From contig NZ_VDBO01000001.1 in assembly GCF_005930355.1 (NCBI RefSeq), forward strand, positions 343,239 through 407,238: a stretch of DNA of 64,000 nucleotides. The letters are read 5' to 3'. The DNA comes from Paenibacillus sinopodophylli. Lineage in GTDB: Bacteria; Bacillota; Bacilli; Paenibacillales; Paenibacillaceae. Positions 34,987 through 45,000 of the stretch are shown here, in pieces; position 1 is the first letter of the stretch; each line of letters begins with the position of its first letter. The notes beneath the pieces are model-generated. The model saw only the letters and a list, made by a program, of their open reading frames with translations. It was not told the DNA's origin and did no database searches. The position numbers were made by a program, and so were the translations under genes.

Positions 34987-37104
34987 ATGCTTCATGCAAT
35001 GTTGCGTCCGTTTGCTGCAATTATGTCAAGACTTCGTTACGGTCAAAAATTTATATTTGTAAGTGTGTTGATGATCATTCCGATTGTGCTGCTGCTCAGC
35101 ATATGGTTGTCAGACCAACAGCGGGATCTGACATTCATTAAGAATGAACAGGCAGGTGCTTCTCAGATTAAAGAGGTATTACCGTTCATGCTGCTTGTTC
35201 AGCAGCACCGGGGATTGGCGAACGGCTTCTTGAACGGGAATATACAGTCTCAGAGTGATCTGAATAAGAATGAGCAGGAAATAAGTGATAGGATCGTTGG
35301 AATGGAGAGCTTGCTTGAGGTCAACCAATTTCCAGAGTCTTCACGGAAGTGGGATGAGGTGCAATCCGAATGGAACCGCCTCTCGAAGGCGTTTGGTCAA
35401 TTGAAGCCTAGTGAGAGTTTTGAGGCGCACTCCGCATTAATTGATCAGATCAAATCGTTAATGATAAGCTATTCCGACGAATCAGGCCTTTCTCTGGATA
35501 CGGCTATGGATTCCTTTTATTTAATGACCGTGCTTGTACAGCAACTCCCGGTACTCATCGAGAACACGGCGGTCATTCGCGGACAAGGCAATGGTGTGCT
35601 TGCGTCTAAGACGCTTTCAGAAGAAACCAAAATAAAGCTGTTGGTGGAAATGTCAAAAATGGATTCTGCCTTTCATGGTTTGAATAAATCATTAGGCGCT
35701 GTAGCTAATTGGTCTAGTAAGACGAATACTGATTTAGTGCAGCGCGGTGAACAATCTATTGAAGCGACCGATCTTTTTCGAGCCCTTGTTGCATCTGAAA
35801 TACTGAACGCGCCTATATTGAAAGCGAAGAGTGAAGATTTTTTTGCTGAAGGTACGAAAACCATTTCTGTACTGAATGAGCTATTTTCAAGTGCCAGCGC
35901 CGAATTAGATGTTGTTCTTGAGAGCAGAAGCGGCAAAATGATCAGCACCCGTAATGGCCTTCTAACGGTTACGATCTTTTCCTTGCTGCTTGCTGCCATG
36001 TTCTATGCGGGCTTCTACCGCAACGTGATGCAGGCGGTTAGTGCCCTGAAAATACGAGTGGAGGAAATGGCTAAAGGCGATTTGTCACGAGAACTTCAAT
36101 TGCATACGCGTGATGAGCTTCAGCAGGTTGGGCTAGCATTTAATGACATGCTGCGTGCCCTAAATGTACTTCTGCGGCGGAATCAAGCGGTTTCGGAGAA
36201 AGCAGCCGCTTCATCCGTACAATTGAAAGATATTTCTTATGAATCAACATCTGCGATGAAGCTTGTTGCTGATGCCATACAGAGCGTTTCTAGCGGAACG
36301 GAGCTGCAAAGCATGTCAACAAGCGAAACGGCAACGGCTATGCACGAAATGGCAGTTGGCATAACCCGAATTGCAGAGGCTGCTTCTGAGGCTGCAGAAG
36401 CGACAGTTAATGCTGCCGGACATGTTAGACTAGGCGATGAGCAGTTGGAAGAGACGGCAAGACAGATGAATAGCATTAAGGGCTCACAGGTGGAATCTGC
36501 AAAGGTGGTGGCCAAGCTGGACGCGCAATCCGTCCAGATTGAACAAATTGTCACCGTTATTATGGGTATTGCCAAGCAAACGAAAATGCTGGCGTTGAAC
36601 GCTAATATTGAGGCGGCAAGGGCGGGGGAGCACGGGCGGGGCTTCAGCATAGTTGCATTGGAGGTTGGCAAGCTGGCTGAACAATCGGCTCTATCTGCGG
36701 AATCAATAACAGAGCTGCTATCGGATGTCCGCGCGAATGTAGATGAGACTGTTATTGCCATGGACGAGATGCGCAAGGAGACGGATTCGGGCCTTCAAGC
36801 AATCGGTCAGACGCAAGCTACGATAAGCAGCATTCTGTCGAATATCCAGATGGTGAGTGAACAAGTTCAGGAAGTATCGGCAGCCTCTGAGCAGATTTCT
36901 GCAGGGATGGAGGAAGTTACAGCGTCTATCGGAGAGGTAGCGACTGTTTCGCGTAAAACTTCAACGGAAGCAGAAACAATGGCTGCAGCTACGGAGCAGC
37001 AGCTTGCTTCGATGGAGGAGATACAAGCCTCTGCTGAAATGCTTAGGAGGATATCAAAAGAACTGCAGGATGACTTGAATCAATTCGTGCTTGCAAGTGA
37101 ATGA
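34987..37104 (+). CDS. methyl-accepting chemotaxis protein with helical extracellular sensor
   Basis: 705 residues. Transmembrane helices at about 21-42 and 322-345 enclose an all-helical sensor of about 280 residues with [14 protein letters not shown] near 75, reminiscent of nitrate/nitrite-sensing (NIT) four-helix domains. A HAMP domain follows (about 346-398, [29 protein letters not shown]), then the cytoplasmic signalling hairpin, with its tip [27 protein letters not shown] near 527-553, where QTNLLALNA is the usual form. The C-terminus ends LNQFVLASE with no CheR-docking pentapeptide. AAGGTGGGG precedes the ATG. NIT assignment is tentative. Confidence 0.88.
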   Translation: MLHAMLRPFAAIMSRLRYGQKFIFVSVLMIIPIVLLLSIWLSDQQRDLTFIKNEQAGASQIKEVLPFMLLVQQHRGLANGFLNGNIQSQSDLNKNEQEISDRIVGMESLLEVNQFPESSRKWDEVQSEWNRLSKAFGQLKPSESFEAHSALIDQIKSLMISYSDESGLSLDTAMDSFYLMTVLVQQLPVLIENTAVIRGQGNGVLASKTLSEETKIKLLVEMSKMDSAFHGLNKSLGAVANWSSKTNTDLVQRGEQSIEATDLFRALVASEILNAPILKAKSEDFFAEGTKTISVLNELFSSASAELDVVLESRSGKMISTRNGLLTVTIFSLLLAAMFYAGFYRNVMQAVSALKIRVEEMAKGDLSRELQLHTRDELQQVGLAFNDMLRALNVLLRRNQAVSEKAAASSVQLKDISYESTSAMKLVADAIQSVSSGTELQSMSTSETATAMHEMAVGITRIAEAASEAAEATVNAAGHVRLGDEQLEETARQMNSIKGSQVESAKVVAKLDAQSVQIEQIVTVIMGIAKQTKMLALNANIEAARAGEHGRGFSIVALEVGKLAEQSALSAESITELLSDVRANVDETVIAMDEMRKETDSGLQAIGQTQATISSILSNIQMVSEQVQEVSAASEQISAGMEEVTASIGEVATVSRKTSTEAETMAAATEQQLASMEEIQASAEMLRRISKELQDDLNQFVLASE

Positions 37105-37209
37105 GAAGCGGGCTATTATAATTAACAATCATTTGAATAGCGCTTATGGCTGTTATAGCCATATAAGAATGAAATTTGCGCTGATCGATTAAAGGCAGGT
37201 GTTGCTCTA

Positions 37210-37485
37210 ATGGGCAAGAAACAGAAGAAAGTGGCTTCACAGTCGCCTAAACAGGCTGCTAAAGTGGAGACAGAAGGTGGATTAACTTTAAAAGATTTGT
37301 TGAGCAGCGATGTGCTTAGTAAGCTGAAGCTGCAAGCCGATGAGATGAAGCAAGCGGATGCTGCCAAGAAGGAAGCGATTCGCTTGCAGGCGGAAGAAAA
37401 GAAAAAAGCCGAGCAGAAACGTCTTGAGAATGACTTTTCTTACTTGCTTGAGAACAGTGATCCGAGCTGGTCGAAGCATAAATAA
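37210..37485 (+). CDS. YqkE-like (DUF3886) small charged protein
   Basis: 91 residues, about 40% Lys, Glu, Gln and Arg, starting MGKKQKKVA and ending DFSYLLENSDPSWSKHK. The centre is a predicted long coiled helix (LKLQADEMKQADAAKKEAI..EEKKKAEQKRLE). The N-terminal LTLKDLLSSDVLSKLK and C-terminal FSYLLENSDPSW match the Bacillus YqkE pattern. The function of the family is unknown. AGGTG lies before the ATG. Confidence 0.8.
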   Translation: MGKKQKKVASQSPKQAAKVETEGGLTLKDLLSSDVLSKLKLQADEMKQADAAKKEAIRLQAEEKKKAEQKRLENDFSYLLENSDPSWSKHK

Positions 37486-37689
37486 CCAAGCAAAAACGCC
37501 TGTGGCATCCTTTAGACGCCGAAGGAGCTTTGACGGTGAAATATAAGTCCTTTATAAGCTAACAAACTTATAAATTCTTATATTTCAAGGTGAAACGGCT
37601 GTTTCCGTCCTTTTGGAGGCGCAGCGCGTTTCATTCCGAGAAATATAGAAAAAGGATAGCGTAATGATATACTTTCCTATATTTTGCAG
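37486..37689. other. intergenic stretch made of nested inverted repeats
   Basis: Holds GAAATATAAG (37538) paired with CTTATATTTC (37577), inside which TTTATAAG (37551) pairs with CTTATAAA (37567). The minus-strand copy B of the dispersed element follows. No coding frame of note. Confidence 0.6.
37593..37683 (-). repeat. dispersed intergenic element, copy B
   Basis: Read on the minus strand: TATAGGAAAG (37681-37672), CTATATTTCT (37648-37639), then GGACGG..AGCCGTTT (to 37593). Internal distances match copy A at 5141-5230 to within one base. The nested GAAATATAAG/CTTATATTTC palindrome lies directly beyond its end. Confidence 0.65.
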
Positions 37690-37713
37690 AAAGCACCTTA
37701 GGGTGCTTTTTTA
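37690..37713 (+). terminator. intrinsic terminator
   Basis: AAAGCACC-TTAG-GGTGCTTT followed by TTTTATT. It is about 205 bp after the YqkE-like gene and is the only good terminator for it. Confidence 0.8.
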
Positions 37714-37818
37714 TTGTCATGGTGCAGCAGCAGAAAGTGAATGGGTACTCCATTTCATGCTGTGTTAATCAACAGATTAACCTAGATCTCAGCTGCAGTA
37801 GCTAATGTGGTAATGACG

Positions 37819-37998
37819 CTATTTTTTCTGTTTGCTTTCAAATTCAAGACATGGCTTGCCGGATGAGCGAAATACGACCATACTGGGTAATTGATTGGTT
37901 TTAAAGCCGAAAGCCTTGCAGCCTTTGGAAGCAGCGGGTTCCCAAGTAATAAAAAAATATTTGCATTTCATGCAGTCTATTCGTTCATTATTGTTCAT
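37819..37998 (-). CDS. 59-residue four-cysteine conserved protein (often mis-named uracil-DNA glycosylase)
   Basis: A short minus-strand gene; ATG at 37998 with GAGG 8 nt upstream, stop TAG at 37819. Product begins MNNNERIDCMKCKYFFITWE, continues SKGCKAFGFKTNQLPSMVVF and ends SSGKPCLEFESKQKK. Cysteines at 9, 12, 27 and 50 (C-x2-C..C..C) suggest a small zinc or metal knuckle. The pattern CxxC-x-[YF]-F-x-T-W-[ED]-P..GCK-x-F-G-F-K..SSG-x-P-C is one I recognise as a widespread small bacterial family, sometimes labelled uracil-DNA glycosylase without evidence. It lies alone between YqkE-like and parE. Role unknown. Confidence 0.85.
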   Translation of the reverse strand: MNNNERIDCMKCKYFFITWEPAASKGCKAFGFKTNQLPSMVVFRSSGKPCLEFESKQKK

Positions 37999-38482
37999 GA
38001 ATTAACCTCTATGCCTATGATGGGTATTTCAATAACAAGAGTAACCCATAATACGAGCGATGACCAGCATTGTCAAATATCTGTTCTTGATTAGTGGAAG
38101 TTTCGTTCCGAAATAGCAATAAGGTTTAGGAACGAAACATTAGGCTGATTCTTTTAGAAACATATAGGACGTTTCCTATCGAAGCATTCTCTTTTATTTT
38201 ATTTTTTGAAACCAATACATAAATCTCATTAATCTGCAAAACATGCTAACATCATCAATATTAATTATTATCGAATTCAAAGCTCTGAGAATCTTGCTGT
38301 GGAACATATAAAGAAATTGTGTTATCGTTCAAGCGAATGATCCTGCTAAAAAGAAGCGTGAGAGAAAATGCTGCTTACAGCGCATATTGTGTTATCCTTA
38401 ATAGATGTCTTTACGAAACAGGACCAATTGAATTAAAATAGCTTGAAGATACGGAAACGTGATTACAGATTGGGGGACGCTC
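37999..38482. other. AT-rich upstream region of parE with two inverted repeats
   Basis: GTTTCGTTCC (38100-38109) pairs with GGAACGAAAC (38129-38138) across 19 nt, and ATAGGA-CGTT-TCCTAT lies at 38164-38179. No T-run follows either. No gene is seen; the parE promoter should be here but I cannot assign it with confidence. Confidence 0.5.
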
Positions 38483-40453
38483 ATGTCAGAGCAAACAGAT
38501 CTCTTTGCAAATACAGCGGCCGCAGACCGGAATTATGAGGCCGATGATATACAGGTGCTTGAAGGGTTGACGGCTGTAAGAAAAAGACCAGGCATGTACA
38601 TAGGCAGCACTAGCAGCTCGGGGCTGCATCATCTTGTTTGGGAAATTGTTGATAATGCAGTGGATGAGCATTTGGCCAAGTTTTGTTCAGCCATTGAAGT
38701 AACTTTGCATAAGAACGGCGCTGTAACCGTCCATGATAACGGACGCGGCATTCCAACGGGGATGCACAAGACAGGGATACCGACACCACAGGTCGTATTT
38801 ACGATTCTGCACGCTGGCGGGAAATTCGGCGGCGGCGGATACAAGAAATCAGGCGGCTTGCATGGCGTAGGCGCCTCGGTAACGAATGCGTTGTCTGAAT
38901 GGCTGGAGGTCGATATTTTCCGTGATGGGAAAATTCATCGCCAGCGCTTCGAATATTGGGTGGATGACACTGGCCGAGAGCATGTAGGCGAGCCCGTTCG
39001 CGGATTAGAAATTGTAGGCACGACGAATCGGACAGGTACGAAGGTTACTTTCAAGCCGGACGGACGCGTGTTTCAGAATGGCACGACGCTTAGCTATGAC
39101 ACGTTGTCGGAGCGTCTACAAGAGATAGCCTTCCTAAACTCGGGCCTGAAGGTATCCATAAAGGATGATCGCAGCGGCAAGCAGGATGTGTTCCATTATG
39201 AGGGCGGTGCACGGCAATTCGTACAATTTCTTAATGAAGAGAAGACCGTATTGCACGAAGTAATCCACTTTACAGGCGAACGAGACGAAATTGAGGTCGA
39301 GGTTGCGCTTCAGTATAATGACGGTTACACCGAAACGATTGCGTCATTCGTAAATTCTATTCCTACACGCGGCGGCGGAACGCATGAAACCGGATTTAAA
39401 ACGGCATACACCCGTGTTATGAATGATTATGCGCGCAAAGCGGCTATGCTCAAGGATAAAGACAAAAACCTTGAAGGCAATGACCTTCGCGAGGGCATGA
39501 TGGTTGTTATCAATATTAAGATGTCTGAGGTTGAGTTCGTCGGTCAGACGAAGGATCAGCTAGGCAGCTCGTCTGCCCGCAGTGCGGTCGATGCGATTGT
39601 TTCTGAGAAAATGCAGGTGTTTCTGGAAGAGAATCCACAAATTGCGCAGATGCTTCTCAAAAAATCACTGCAAGCCTCGAAAGCACGTGAGGCTGCACGC
39701 AAGGCACGTGAGGAAATTCGCAGCGGCAAGAAACGCAGTGAGAGCTCGAATCTGAATGGCAAGCTTACGCCAGCCCAGTCCAAGGATTACACACGTACGG
39801 AGCTGTTCATTGTGGAGGGCGATTCTGCAGGAGGTTCGGCTAAGCAAGGACGGGACTCCAAGTATCAAGCCCTCTTGCCGCTGAAGGGAAAGCCGATGAA
39901 CCCGGAGAAAGCGAAGCTTATTGACATACTGAAGAACGACGAGTATAAAGCGATTATTTCTGCAATTGGGGCAGGCGTAGGCTCAGAGTTTGTTGCAGAA
40001 GAATGCAACTACAACAAGATTATTATCATGACGGATGCTGATACGGATGGTGCGCATATCCAAGTGCTGCTCCTCACCTTCTTCTATCGCTACATGAAGC
40101 CGTTAATCGATTTGGGACGCGTATATATTGCGCAGCCGCCCCTATATAAAATTACGCGCAAATCAGGGAAGCTCGAAACGATCCGTTATGCTTGGACGGA
40201 TGAGCAGCTTCAGAACTATTTGAAGGAATACGGCAAAAACTATGAGCTTCAACGCTATAAAGGTCTCGGAGAGATGAACCCCGATCAACTGTGGGAAACG
40301 ACGATGGACCCAGAGAAGCGGACGCTCTTGAAAGTACAGATCGAAGATGCGGCAAAAGCTGAACGCAGAGTTTCTACGTTAATGGGTGATAAGGTTGACC
40401 CTCGCAAACGGTGGATTGTTGAGAATGTCGACTTTATGGAATATGAGGAATAG
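38483..40453 (+). CDS. parE: DNA topoisomerase IV subunit B
   Basis: ATPase subunit of topoisomerase IV, which decatenates daughter chromosomes. 656 residues from the ATG at 38483 behind GGGGGA; the GTG at 38459 has no ribosome site. GHKL ATPase motifs: IVDNAVDEH near 49, DNGRGIPTG near 86, GLHGVGASVTNALS near 124. The Toprim metal motif is VEGDSAGGSAKQGRDSKYQALLPLKGK near 443-469, and MTDADTDGAHI near 515-525. Assigned as ParE, not GyrB, because parC follows 12 bp later and gyrB normally sits by recF near the origin. Confidence 0.95.
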   Translation: MSEQTDLFANTAAADRNYEADDIQVLEGLTAVRKRPGMYIGSTSSSGLHHLVWEIVDNAVDEHLAKFCSAIEVTLHKNGAVTVHDNGRGIPTGMHKTGIPTPQVVFTILHAGGKFGGGGYKKSGGLHGVGASVTNALSEWLEVDIFRDGKIHRQRFEYWVDDTGREHVGEPVRGLEIVGTTNRTGTKVTFKPDGRVFQNGTTLSYDTLSERLQEIAFLNSGLKVSIKDDRSGKQDVFHYEGGARQFVQFLNEEKTVLHEVIHFTGERDEIEVEVALQYNDGYTETIASFVNSIPTRGGGTHETGFKTAYTRVMNDYARKAAMLKDKDKNLEGNDLREGMMVVINIKMSEVEFVGQTKDQLGSSSARSAVDAIVSEKMQVFLEENPQIAQMLLKKSLQASKAREAARKAREEIRSGKKRSESSNLNGKLTPAQSKDYTRTELFIVEGDSAGGSAKQGRDSKYQALLPLKGKPMNPEKAKLIDILKNDEYKAIISAIGAGVGSEFVAEECNYNKIIIMTDADTDGAHIQVLLLTFFYRYMKPLIDLGRVYIAQPPLYKITRKSGKLETIRYAWTDEQLQNYLKEYGKNYELQRYKGLGEMNPDQLWETTMDPEKRTLLKVQIEDAAKAERRVSTLMGDKVDPRKRWIVENVDFMEYEE

Positions 40454-40465
40454 GGGGATAACTGC

Positions 40466-42928
40466 ATGAGTATGCTGGAGCAATTTTTACCGGCGTTTTT
40501 GGAAGAGGTAGTGGGAGACCGCTTCGGACGCTATTCAAAGTACATTATACAGGATCGCGCCATTCCTGATGTCCGCGACGGACTTAAACCAGTGCAGCGG
40601 CGAATTCTATACGCTATGTACGATTCGGGCAACACACCGGACAAGCAATATCGCAAATCTGCCAAAACCGTCGGCGATGTGATGGGTAACTATCATCCAC
40701 ATGGCGATTCGTCGATTTATGAGGGTATGGTGAGAATGGCACAGCCATGGAAAATGGGACATCCGCTCGTAGACGGGCATGGTAACTGGGGCTCACAGGA
40801 TGATGATCCTGCAGCAGCCATGCGTTACACTGAGGCGCGCTTATCCGCGATTGCAATGGAGCTTCTTCGCGATATAGAGAAAAGAACGGTCCAATTCAAA
40901 GATAATTTCGATAATACAACGAAGGAGCCGGTTGTGCTGCCATCGCGGTATCCCAATTTGCTCGTAAACGGGACCAGCGGCATCTCTGCCGGCTTTGCCA
41001 CGGAAATCCCGCCTCATAATCTACGTGAGGTTATCGACGCTTGTATCGCGCTTATGGACAGCCCAGAGCTGCAGCTTGAAGAGCTGATGAAGTTTGTGAA
41101 AGGTCCGGATTTCCCAACCGGGGGCATTATCATGGGTGAAGAGGGCATTCGCGACGCATATGCAACGGGCAAGGGACGTATATATATTCGTGCGAAGACA
41201 GCCATTGAAGATATGCGCGGCGGCAAGCAGCAGCTTGTTATTACTGAAATTCCCTATCAGGTCGTCAAATCGCGGCTTGTGACAGCGATGGAAAATATCC
41301 GTTTGGAGAAAAAAGTCGAAGGTATTGCCGAGGTTCGGGATGAGAGTGGTCGGAACGGACTGCGTATTGTCATCGAGTTTAAAAAGGATGCTGACGCACA
41401 AGGGATATTGGCCTATTTATTCAAAAAAACCGATCTCCAGGTTGCCTATAGCTTCAACATGGTAGCTATCGTCAACAAGACACCTATGCAGCTGGGACTT
41501 AAACAGATTCTGTCGGCCTATATTGCTCATCAGAAGGAAGTTGTGACATTCCGGACGAAGTACGATTTGGAGAAAGCAGAAGATCGCGCGCATGTCGTGG
41601 AAGGTCTTGTTAAAGCGCTTAATATACTGGATGAGGTTATCGCAGCAATCAAGGCTTCGAAAAACCGCAGCGATGCGCAAGATAATCTGATTGCCAAGTT
41701 CGGCTTCACCGCTCGGCAAGCTGACGCGATTCTTACTTTGCAGCTGTATCGTCTGACGAATCTCGAGATTAATACGCTGGAGAAAGAGTTAAAGGAAGCG
41801 ATGAAGAAGATCGCTTATTTGAAATCGATTCTTGCAAGCGAGAAGAAGCTGATCGGCGTCATTAAGGACGAATTGCTAGAAATCCAAACGAAGTACGGTA
41901 TAGATCGTCGTTCAGATCTTCGCGGTGAGATTGAAGAACTCAAAGTCAATCTGGAAGTATTGGTTACGCCTGAGGATGTTCTGGTTACGCTGAGCCAAGA
42001 AGGTTATGTGAAACGGACGAGCATGCTCTCATTCACGCGATCTGGCGGCGAGCTGCAAAGCGGCGGCGTGAAGGATGGCGATATGATAAGGGAGAGGCTC
42101 GCAGTCAATACGATTGACAATTTGCTGCTGTTTACCCGCAAGGGTCAATATTATTTACTGCCTGTCCACCAGATTCCAGAATTCAAATGGAAAGAGACCG
42201 GAACTGCAATCGTGAACGTTGTCCCTATTCCTAAGGATGATGCAATCGTGAGTGTTATTCCGATTAAAGATATATTGGCATCAACTGCCTCACTCGTATT
42301 CGTCACTAAGAAAGGTCAAGTCAAGCGTACGGAATTAAAAGAGTATGCGACGACTAGATCAACTGCTGTAGCTGCATGCAAAGTGTCTGAAGGCGATGAA
42401 ATCATTCGCGTTGTTCTGAGCGACAGCTCGAAGCAAATTTTGCTCGTTACCAAACAAGGGATGAGCATCCGATTTGCTGAGTCCGAGGTTAATGCGATGG
42501 GCAGAGTAGCAACAGGCGTTAGAGGTATTCAGTTGAAAGACGGCGATGAGCTTGTTGCTGCTGAATGGGTGGCTGAGGATGAAGGTGAACTACTCGTTAT
42601 TACAGATATCGGATACGCCAAGCGGTCGCTGCTCCTTGATTACCCGATTCAGGGCAGAGGTGGCAAAGGCGTTCAAACCTTTGAATTCAAAGAAGGCAAG
42701 CGGGTTCGGCCGAATGGCTCCGTACTTGTAGCAGCATACTATTGCAAGTCAGAGAAGGAAATCATAGCGATTACTTCTACGGGCGCTAAGCTGCTGGCAA
42801 GCTCTGAGAAAGCACCGATTGAAGAGCGTAAAGCGATTGGCAAGCTGTTGTTTCCATTAGAGAAGACGGATATCATCACAAATACGCTTGCACGCTCTAT
42901 TCAGGATGTTAATCAAAAGGTCGATTAG
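40466..42928 (+). CDS. parC: DNA topoisomerase IV subunit A
   Basis: DNA-cutting and rejoining subunit of topoisomerase IV, 820 residues. The catalytic Tyr lies in [12 protein letters not shown] near 120-131. The quinolone-contact region is [19 protein letters not shown] near 74-92, with Ser and Glu at the positions usually changed in resistance, so the sequence is of the sensitive type. The C-terminal beta-propeller is from about 495 ([56 protein letters not shown]), with degenerate GyrA-box-like repeats. Translation follows parE in the same operon. Confidence 0.95.
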   Translation: MSMLEQFLPAFLEEVVGDRFGRYSKYIIQDRAIPDVRDGLKPVQRRILYAMYDSGNTPDKQYRKSAKTVGDVMGNYHPHGDSSIYEGMVRMAQPWKMGHPLVDGHGNWGSQDDDPAAAMRYTEARLSAIAMELLRDIEKRTVQFKDNFDNTTKEPVVLPSRYPNLLVNGTSGISAGFATEIPPHNLREVIDACIALMDSPELQLEELMKFVKGPDFPTGGIIMGEEGIRDAYATGKGRIYIRAKTAIEDMRGGKQQLVITEIPYQVVKSRLVTAMENIRLEKKVEGIAEVRDESGRNGLRIVIEFKKDADAQGILAYLFKKTDLQVAYSFNMVAIVNKTPMQLGLKQILSAYIAHQKEVVTFRTKYDLEKAEDRAHVVEGLVKALNILDEVIAAIKASKNRSDAQDNLIAKFGFTARQADAILTLQLYRLTNLEINTLEKELKEAMKKIAYLKSILASEKKLIGVIKDELLEIQTKYGIDRRSDLRGEIEELKVNLEVLVTPEDVLVTLSQEGYVKRTSMLSFTRSGGELQSGGVKDGDMIRERLAVNTIDNLLLFTRKGQYYLLPVHQIPEFKWKETGTAIVNVVPIPKDDAIVSVIPIKDILASTASLVFVTKKGQVKRTELKEYATTRSTAVAACKVSEGDEIIRVVLSDSSKQILLVTKQGMSIRFAESEVNAMGRVATGVRGIQLKDGDELVAAEWVAEDEGELLVITDIGYAKRSLLLDYPIQGRGGKGVQTFEFKEGKRVRPNGSVLVAAYYCKSEKEIIAITSTGAKLLASSEKAPIEERKAIGKLLFPLEKTDIITNTLARSIQDVNQKVD

Positions 42929-43115
42929 GCGGATCAAACCGTTCGATGACTTCTAATATGGCTTCAAGCATGACCCACAATGGTACCAGCTCATCCGGGC
43001 GGTCCAGCCATTGTGGGTCTTTTATGATGCCGTAATTTTTAATTTTTTGAATGATGACTGCTTTTCTATCTTCCACTGGTAGCACGCTCCTTGCTTTCCA
43101 AACATAAATAGACAT
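42909..43115 (-). CDS. small hypothetical protein overlapping the 3' end of parC
   Basis: 68 residues from the ATG at 43115, which has AAAGG at a suitable distance; a longer 103-residue version starting at 43220 has a poor ribosome site. It is mostly helical with a hydrophobic centre ([18 protein letters not shown]) and many Pro/Asp near the end. Its last 20 bases overlap the parC stop region on the other strand. Inverted arms CCACAATGG/CCATTGTGG at about 42975-43018 lie inside it and could form a terminator-like structure for parEC. No family recognised. Confidence 0.55.
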   Translation of the reverse strand: MSIYVWKARSVLPVEDRKAVIIQKIKNYGIIKDPQWLDRPDELVPLWVMLEAILEVIERFDPPNRPFD

Positions 43116-43281
43116 AGCGCTGGGCCTTTGCCACATTGTATGTCTAAAGCTGTCATAATGTTCGGTAATATATCGATTAATAGCGCAAATTATTAATTGG
43201 GTTAATCTTTTATTCGACATGAAAGACTGTTATAATTAATTACAAATAGATGGAAATGGACAGAGGAGCTGGTGTGAGGAT

Positions 43282-43686
43282 ATGGTGTCTGTGGAATTTA
43301 CTCGATTATGGACGAAGCTATCACGGGATTGGAAAACAAACTTGGAGCAGTCGCTTGCACCGCTTACAGAAGGTCAGCTTAACGTTTTGGAGCTTCTTCT
43401 TGAGCATCAGCCGATGAAGCCTTCTGACTTGCTGAAATACCTAGCGACGACGCCTGCGGCGATTACAACGCTTCTCGATCGAATGGAGCGGAATGAGTTG
43501 ATTGAACGCACGCGTGATGATAATGACAGGAGAATTGTCTGGGTGAATGTATCGGAGAAAGGGAAGTCTGAGGCAGATCGCGGTACAACGATTCGGACCG
43601 AATTAATCGAGCAATCGTTGGACCGGATTTCCTCACATAATCAGCAGCTATTGGTTTACTTACTAGGCAAGGTTGCCAATTTGTAA
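43282..43686 (+). CDS. MarR-family transcriptional regulator
   Basis: 134 residues with the MarR winged helix: LTEGQLNVLELLLEHQPMKPSDLLKYLATTPAAITTLLDRMERNELIERTRDDNDRRIVWVNVSEKG, including the DxRR wing motif DDNDRR. The N- and C-terminal helices form the dimer. AGAGGAG and GTGAGGAT both lie before the start; GTG codons at 43285 and 43291 are alternatives. It is convergent with the CapA gene and not in an operon, so the target is not evident. Ligand-responsive repression of a stress or efflux gene is the usual role. Confidence 0.9.
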   Translation: MVSVEFTRLWTKLSRDWKTNLEQSLAPLTEGQLNVLELLLEHQPMKPSDLLKYLATTPAAITTLLDRMERNELIERTRDDNDRRIVWVNVSEKGKSEADRGTTIRTELIEQSLDRISSHNQQLLVYLLGKVANL

Positions 43687-43708
43687 TGCCCTAGCGCGTT
43701 GCTGCATT

Positions 43709-44983
43709 TTATTTCATTGAATCAAGCCGATTGCGCAGCATCAAGATATTTTTTTGAAGTACCTCGTAGTCGGCTTCTGTCAGCAAAGGGTCATTTGCAG
43801 CAGCGATTGTTTCCTCAACCGGCAGCACGCGGTAGCGGTAAGATTGATCAGGCTTATAACGGTGAACCCATGTTGGGATCGATTCAACATCGATGATATC
43901 AACCGATCCGTCTGTCATATTCTTGCGAATGTTAACTTTGAATATAACCCCGTAATCCTTCGAATCTCCACGTTGGTTAGATATGAAATTCCCCATAGAA
44001 TAAATAATAAGTCCTTTTTTGGCATGGCCATTCTCATCAGTCGTTTCTATAACCTCATAAGGCTGTATGACATGTGGATGCGAACCTGCGATGATGTCTG
44101 CACCGGCAGCAACTAAGCTGCGGGCAAGCCGCTTCTGCTCATCATTTGGAGTGATTTGATATTCTGTTCCGAAATGAAGGGACACGGTAATGAAATCTGC
44201 GCCGGCTTCGCGCAGACGATGCATATCTGCCTTTATTTTCTCCTCGTCAATAAGGGATACAAGGTAGGGTTTACCTTCGGGTATCTTAATCCCGTTCGTA
44301 CCATAGGTGTAAGCTAGCAAACCCATAACTATGCCATTTTTCTCTGTTAGAAGGAGATTGTCTGCTTCGTCTTGAGAGGCAGCGGTTCCTGTTGAGGGCA
44401 AACCAACTGTTTTAAGGCTATCAAGCGTACGAAGAATGCCAACTTCTCCTTGATCCAAAGAATGATTGTTGGCATTCGTGATCAAGTTAAAGCCAGCGGC
44501 TTTGAGCGCCTCGCCTAGCTCCTCAGGAGCGTTGAACAGCGGGTATCCCGAATAACCTAAGTCCGCACCAGCCATTGGGGTTTCGAGATTGGCTATGACG
44601 AAGTCCCCTTGCGCTAAAATCGGCTTCACATGAGCAAAAAACGGATTAAAGTCAAAACGTTTTGTTTTTTTGTCATAGGCACCTGGCAACTGTGGTTTAT
44701 GCATCATCACGTCGCCAACGGCCATCCACACTGCATCTGCGTAAACAGGCTCAGGTTCTTCCGTCGGTGGTAAAGCTGTAGGCTCTGGTGTTGCCGTTGG
44801 TGTTGCCTGCACCTGTTCCTTAGGCGGGAGAGGAGAAGTAGCAGCAGTCCCGGCAGGGATCTGTTCAGCCGGTAGTGCCCCTGAGTCGTTCAGGTCGGGC
44901 ATGAAAAAGATGATCAGCAAGCCTATTATACTCAATAAGAGCAATGTGACTTGAAATTTACGGTGCCGATTACGGCGCATCAT
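43709..44983 (-). CDS. CapA-family (PgsA/CapA) membrane-anchored metallophosphatase-like protein
   Basis: 424 residues: N-terminal anchor about 11-29 (VTLLLLSIIGLLIIFFMPDL), a Pro/Thr/Glu-rich extracellular stalk to about 80, then the CapA domain: MAVGDVMMHKPQ near 89, ANLETPMAG near 131, NANNHSLDQGEVGILRTLDSL near 167-187, VSLHFGTEY near 246, AGADIIAGSHPHVIQPYE near 269-286, YSMGNFISNQR near 306. The metallophosphatase-like residues (D, N/E, H) are present. Relatives support poly-gamma-glutamate or capsule anchoring, but many Paenibacillus CapA proteins are not next to pgs genes, as here. It lies 17 bp after rluA. Confidence 0.88.
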   Translation of the reverse strand: MMRRNRHRKFQVTLLLLSIIGLLIIFFMPDLNDSGALPAEQIPAGTAATSPLPPKEQVQATPTATPEPTALPPTEEPEPVYADAVWMAVGDVMMHKPQLPGAYDKKTKRFDFNPFFAHVKPILAQGDFVIANLETPMAGADLGYSGYPLFNAPEELGEALKAAGFNLITNANNHSLDQGEVGILRTLDSLKTVGLPSTGTAASQDEADNLLLTEKNGIVMGLLAYTYGTNGIKIPEGKPYLVSLIDEEKIKADMHRLREAGADFITVSLHFGTEYQITPNDEQKRLARSLVAAGADIIAGSHPHVIQPYEVIETTDENGHAKKGLIIYSMGNFISNQRGDSKDYGVIFKVNIRKNMTDGSVDIIDVESIPTWVHRYKPDQSYRYRVLPVEETIAAANDPLLTEADYEVLQKNILMLRNRLDSMK

Positions 44984-45000
44984 ATGTTCGTCCTTCCTTG

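Noticed and set aside
37891..38094. 67-codon plus-strand frame
   Set aside because: It lies opposite the 59-residue cysteine gene, lacks a ribosome site and has no protein-like pattern.
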